From an uncultured Bacteroidales bacterium (lineage in GTDB: Bacteria > Bacteroidota > Bacteroidia > Bacteroidales > UBA932): a stretch of DNA of 64,000 bases. Positions 61,167 to 64,000 of this stretch are shown in pieces. The position numbers and the translations under genes were made by a program. The notes beneath the pieces are model-generated. The model searched no databases and was not told the origin of the DNA. It was given only the letters and a program-made list of their open reading frames with translations. The stretch spans positions 1 through 64,000 of the forward strand of contig CAMKSQ010000003.1 of the NCBI GenBank assembly GCA_946415475.1, given 5' to 3'. Numbering within the stretch: the stretch's first letter is position 1; every line of letters starts with the position of its first letter.

Positions 61167-61787
61167 TTAGTTCCTCAGGAAGTCCGCCATGGCGCGAAGG
61201 GCCTTGCTGCGGTGCGAGATGGCGTTTTTCACTTTGTCGCCCAGTTCCGCGTTGGTTTGCGTGTAGCCCTCCGGAACAAAGATGGGATCATAGCCAAAAC
61301 CGCCCTTTCCATGCTTTTCCGTGGCGATATGGCCTTCCATCACGCCGTCAAAGAAGTGATGCACGCCGCCCACAATCAGGGTCACGGACGTGCGGAAGCG
61401 GGCGCTGCGGCCGGCTTTTGCCGTACTGATGCCGTTGGTGCGGGCCATGGCGGCCTCTTTCTCGCGGCGGGCCATCTCACTCAGGAGTTTGTCCATGTTG
61501 GCGTTGGCGTCGCGCTCCGGACCGGCGTAGCGGGCCGTTTCCACGCCCGGAGCACCGCCCAGGATATCTACCTCCAGGCCGGAATCGTCGGCAAAACAAT
61601 CCAGCCCGGTCTTTTTATAAATATAGTCGGCCTTTTGTTGGGAGTTGGCGCGTAACGTGGTTCCCGTTTCCGGGATTTCTTCTGTGATTCCTACTTCTGC
61701 GGGGGTAACGAGCTCAAATCCCTCGCCCAGAATGGCGGCTGCTTCCTGGAGTTTACCAGGGTTGCCCGTTGCAAATACAATCTTCAT
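61167..61787 (-). CDS. rdgB: Non-canonical purine NTP pyrophosphatase (XTP/dITP diphosphatase)
   Basis: A 206-residue house-cleaning enzyme that hydrolyses ITP, dITP and XTP. Seen: ATGNPGKLQEA (residues 6-16), the Mg-binding FADDSGLEVDIL (about 65-76), GAPGVETARYAG, GFGYDPIFVPEGY and SHRSKAL. Relatives lack a stretch of about 12-20 residues here near residues 108-125 (KEAAMARTNGISTAKAGRSA). First gene of a minus-strand operon rdgB-recO-galactanase-tlpA. Confidence 0.94.
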   Translation of the reverse strand: MKIVFATGNPGKLQEAAAILGEGFELVTPAEVGITEEIPETGTTLRANSQQKADYIYKKTGLDCFADDSGLEVDILGGAPGVETARYAGPERDANANMDKLLSEMARREKEAAMARTNGISTAKAGRSARFRTSVTLIVGGVHHFFDGVMEGHIATEKHGKGGFGYDPIFVPEGYTQTNAELGDKVKNAISHRSKALRAMADFLRN

Positions 61788-61807
61788 AATACATACTAAT
61801 TAACCGC

Positions 61808-61840
61808 CGCAAAGTTAGCACATTTTTTGTTAACTTTGCG
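61808..61840. promoter_or_regulatory. Mirror-image divergent promoters
   Basis: CGCAAAGTTA (61808-61817) and TAACTTTGCG (61831-61840) form a perfect 10-bp inverted repeat with 13 bases between. Each arm contains a TAACTTTG -7 box facing outward, one to rdgB, one to the S41 protease. No -33 TTTG is seen for either. Confidence 0.55.
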
Positions 61841-61845
61841 CTGTC

Positions 61846-63471
61846 ATGAAACGAATCGTACTGTTTTTCACCGCCATTGCGGTCTTTTCTGTGGGCGCAA
61901 ATGCGCAATCTAAGGACTTCTCCCTGGGAAAATGGGTGGAAGTGAACAACGCCATTTTAAAAGAACTGAACCGTTCCTATGTGGACTCGCTGCAAGTGAG
62001 CCGCATCGAGCGCGCCGGCATCAACGCCATGCTGGAGGCGCTGGATCCTTATACCTTATATATACCGGAAGAGGAGCAGGAAGACTTCCAAATGATGCTC
62101 AACAGCGCCTACGGCGGCGTTGGGGCCATCATTTACAAGCCGGACCTGCAAGGGAACGTGATCATCAACGAGCCCTACGAAGGCTCCCCTGCCGCCCTGG
62201 CGGGGCTTCGCTGCGGGGATGAGGTGATGGCGATCGACGGGCAATCCGCCGTCGGGCTCACCAGTGCCGAATGCAGCGAAAAGATGCGCGGCAAGCCGGG
62301 CACTACGGTAGTGCTCACTGTCAAGAAGTTACGCGCTGGAGAAAGTTGGAAGGCCGGCGACGTGCTGGAGGTTCCGGTGGTGCGGAAGCGCATCGTCCTG
62401 CCGTCCATGGAATACGCCGGCATGCTCAACGAGGCCGATGGCTACATCTACCTGAGTAAATTCACGGAAGGCGTAGGACAGGACATCCGCGACGCCTACA
62501 AAAAGCTGAAAGCCCAAGGGATGCAGCGCCTGGTGCTGGACCTTCGCGGCAACGGCGGCGGCATCATGGGCGAGGCCGTGAACATCGTCTCGCTCTTCAT
62601 TCCCAAAGGCTCGGTGGTGGTGAGCGCCAAAGGCAAAGCCTCCACAGAACAGGTGTACAAGACCACCACGGACGCCATCGACACGGAAATTCCCATTGTC
62701 GTTTTGGTCGATAATGCCTCGGCTTCGGCCTCGGAGATTGTCTCCGGCGCCCTGCAGGACTATGACCGCGCCACCATCATCGGCACGCGTACGTACGGGA
62801 AGGGCCTGGTGCAGAGCATCCGTCCCCTGCCCTACGACGGCCAGCTCAAGCTCACTACGGCCAAATATTATACGCCTTCGGGTCGATGCGTGCAGGCTAT
62901 CGACTACTCGCACCGCAACGAGGACGGATCCGTGGGCCACATCCCCGACTCGCTCACGCACGCCTTCACCACCGCCCACGGGCGCACCGTACGCGACGGC
63001 GGCGGCATCACCCCGGATTTCATCGTGAAGCCGCACAAATACTCCCGTCTCTCCTATTCCCTGGTGTATAGTGGCGTCATTGAACAGTATGCGCTGGACT
63101 ATGTGCGGGCGCACGAGAGCATTCCCGCCCTGGAGGACTTCCATTTCGCTGATTATGAAGAGTTTATTACCTTTGCCAAGGACAAGGAGTTCGACTACCG
63201 TTCCTCGGCCCGGGCCCTGTTTGACGAGATGAAAAAGTCGCTGGCGGAAGATGGCCTCACGGAAGCTCTTTCCGGCGAACTCGACGCCCTGCAAAAATCC
63301 CTGGAAATGGACAAGGAAACCTTCCTGCGCCTGAAGAAGGATGAGATTGTCCCGTTTATCGAAGAGGAAATTGTCGTGCGCTACTACTTCCAGCAGGCCG
63401 GCATCCAGGTCCGCCTCCGTTACGACGACCAGCTGCGCGAGGCCCTGAAACAGCCCGCCATCAGCTGGTAA
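61846..63471 (+). CDS. S41 family C-terminal processing protease
   Basis: A 541-residue periplasmic serine protease of the CtpA/Prc type. Signal peptide (ends GANAQ, residue 21), helical N-terminal part, PDZ domain (about 78-180, with GSPAALAGLRCGDEVMAI), and the S41 catalytic domain with LDLRGNGGG, the nucleophile Ser294 (NASASASEI) and general base Lys319 (TRTYGKGLVQ). A helical C-terminal tail of about 150 residues follows. It cuts exposed C-termini of envelope proteins. The ATG is 8 bases past its -7 box, so near leaderless. Confidence 0.93.
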   Translation: MKRIVLFFTAIAVFSVGANAQSKDFSLGKWVEVNNAILKELNRSYVDSLQVSRIERAGINAMLEALDPYTLYIPEEEQEDFQMMLNSAYGGVGAIIYKPDLQGNVIINEPYEGSPAALAGLRCGDEVMAIDGQSAVGLTSAECSEKMRGKPGTTVVLTVKKLRAGESWKAGDVLEVPVVRKRIVLPSMEYAGMLNEADGYIYLSKFTEGVGQDIRDAYKKLKAQGMQRLVLDLRGNGGGIMGEAVNIVSLFIPKGSVVVSAKGKASTEQVYKTTTDAIDTEIPIVVLVDNASASASEIVSGALQDYDRATIIGTRTYGKGLVQSIRPLPYDGQLKLTTAKYYTPSGRCVQAIDYSHRNEDGSVGHIPDSLTHAFTTAHGRTVRDGGGITPDFIVKPHKYSRLSYSLVYSGVIEQYALDYVRAHESIPALEDFHFADYEEFITFAKDKEFDYRSSARALFDEMKKSLAEDGLTEALSGELDALQKSLEMDKETFLRLKKDEIVPFIEEEIVVRYYFQQAGIQVRLRYDDQLREALKQPAISW

Positions 63472-63552
63472 GCGCTGCGGCCAGGCTACAGGCTCGGTAC
63501 CCTTCGCCAAGAGCACACCGGCCAGTGTCTGTGCTCCCGATAGGCGCAGCGC
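63472..63552. repeat. Nested hairpin after the protease gene
   Basis: GCGCTGCG (63472-63479) pairs with CGCAGCGC (63545-63552) around a 65-bp segment with its own GAGCACA/TGTGCTC stem (63511-63517, 63530-63536). It begins directly after the stop codon, so it may protect or end the message. Confidence 0.55.
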
Positions 63553-63560
63553 CCCTCCCT

Positions 63561-63614
63561 GGCCGCAATTACAAAAAATCGCGTTCCTACACCCTTCCAG
63601 CTGTAAACGTGGCA
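63561..63614. repeat. TTGCCGCG repeat, copy 2 (inverted)
   Basis: On the minus strand: CCACGTTTACAGCTGGAAGG, then GTAGG, then CGCGATTTTTTGTAATTGCG and GCC. Clearly related to 58806-58861. Confidence 0.65.
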
Positions 63615-63643
63615 ACGATTTCGGCCGATAGGGCCCTTCCCCC

Positions 63644-63697
63644 GGCCGCGATTGCAAAATATGGGCACTACAGCCCCCTCCAGTTGTAAACGCGGCT
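63644..63697. repeat. TTGCCGCG repeat, copy 3 (inverted)
   Basis: On the minus strand it opens GCCGCGTTTACAACTGGAGG, continues with GCTGTAG and ends TTTTGCAATCGCGGCC. It touches the stop codon of the partial gene at the right edge. Confidence 0.65.
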
Positions 63698-64000
63698 AAG
63701 GGATAATCAGACAGCGGCGGATTTGGTGCTCGGGGAGGTGGAATTCATTGGAGAGCTGCCGGGCAATGCGTTGCTTCTGGGTGGCGGTAAGCTGGTAAAC
63801 GGACTGCACGCCATAGCCGGGCAGGATATCGTGATCAATGAGGTGACACACATCCAGGTCCTGCATGCGGCCATGTTTGAAATTGCGCCCGGACTCGTTT
63901 TTAAGCAGTTGGGCAATCGTGTTTTCATCGACCTGTTCCACATCCCGCAGGGTAATGGGCGGTCCGGTCTGGTCCTGCTGTTGCTCTTTGGCCCAACTCT
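63696..64000 (-). CDS. 3' part of an unidentified gene, cut by the window edge
   Basis: An open frame runs in from the right edge with no start inside the window that need be used. About 100 C-terminal residues are visible: a Gln-rich stretch (SWAKEQQQDQTGPP), ITLRDVEQVDENTIAQLL, then a basic helical end (ATQKQRIARQLSNEFHLPEH, QIRRCLIIP) that could be a DNA-binding helix-turn-helix. The gene is flanked by two palindromic repeats, an arrangement known for REP-associated transposases, but no catalytic motif is visible to test this. Confidence 0.5.
   Translation of the reverse strand, partial: SWAKEQQQDQTGPPITLRDVEQVDENTIAQLLKNESGRNFKHGRMQDLDVCHLIDHDILPGYGVQSVYQLTATQKQRIARQLSNEFHLPEHQIRRCLIIP

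Overview
The window reads as a chromosomal segment of a Bacteroidales bacterium, probably an uncultured gut lineage of fairly high GC. The evidence is the promoter style (TTTG, 19-20 bases, TANNTTTG) found at many genes, an Mfa/FimB-type (type V) fimbrial operon, BspA-like leucine-rich lipoproteins, stand-alone alpha-2-macroglobulins, a DUF3737 protein, pyruvate phosphate dikinase and many SPII lipoproteins. No complete insertion sequence, phage or CRISPR array is visible, but short palindromic repeats of several families are abundant.

Layout. 0-3 kb: a promoter firing off the left edge (possibly an rRNA leader), a small secreted protein, and groS-groL behind a sigma-54-like promoter. 3-12.7 kb: DUF3737 protein, a PatB/MalY-type C-S lyase, then a thioester alpha-2-macroglobulin followed by pbpC, a known partnership. 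12.7-17 kb: a histidine kinase, a receiver-only response regulator, a TPR/coiled-coil membrane protein that looks like a kinase without its kinase domain, a small membrane protein, and a decayed copy of the pbpC 3' end. 17-19.4 kb: an RHH/PIN toxin-antitoxin pair, divergent from a 49-residue peptide gene and a fimbrillin-like lipoprotein. 19.5-40.3 kb: one ten-gene minus-strand operon for surface fimbriae (DUF3575-OmpA protein, Mfa1-like subunits, Mfa2/FimB anchor, large tip-like lipoproteins and two BspA-like LRR lipoproteins). Its upstream region holds a 61-bp inverted-repeat-bounded segment with an outward-facing promoter: a candidate phase switch. Next to it is a tyrosine recombinase remnant fused to the end of a PrsW protease gene, then tRNA-Val.

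41.7-43.6 kb: a HAD phosphatase followed by about 1.3 kb of repeats, including a five-unit array with an exact 75-bp period. 43.6-50.4 kb: folC and a second, thioester-less alpha-2-macroglobulin whose coding sequence has absorbed genome repeats in frame. 50.4-55.7 kb: a PurM-C-like protein, a PIN-PhoH ATPase and ppdK. 55.7-58.6 kb: acyltransferase, GT8 glycosyltransferase, and a membrane-bound LytTR regulator with direct repeats upstream. 58.6-58.8 kb: an orphan promoter plus strong hairpin, a candidate small RNA. 58.8-64 kb: rdgB-recO-GH53 galactanase-TlpA-like thioredoxin on the minus strand, divergent from an S41 protease; the window ends in a truncated unidentified gene surrounded by repeats.

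Main functional themes are cell-envelope building and defence (alpha-2-macroglobulins, PbpC, fimbriae, PrsW, LytTR and kinase regulators) with housekeeping genes between them. The items most worth follow-up are the possible fimbrial promoter switch, the LRR-bearing fimbrial operon, the 75-bp palindromic array, the paired-hairpin repeat family that supplies the pbpC start codon, the candidate small RNA and the sigma-54-like groESL promoter. All calls come from reading the sequence; no database search or computation was run.
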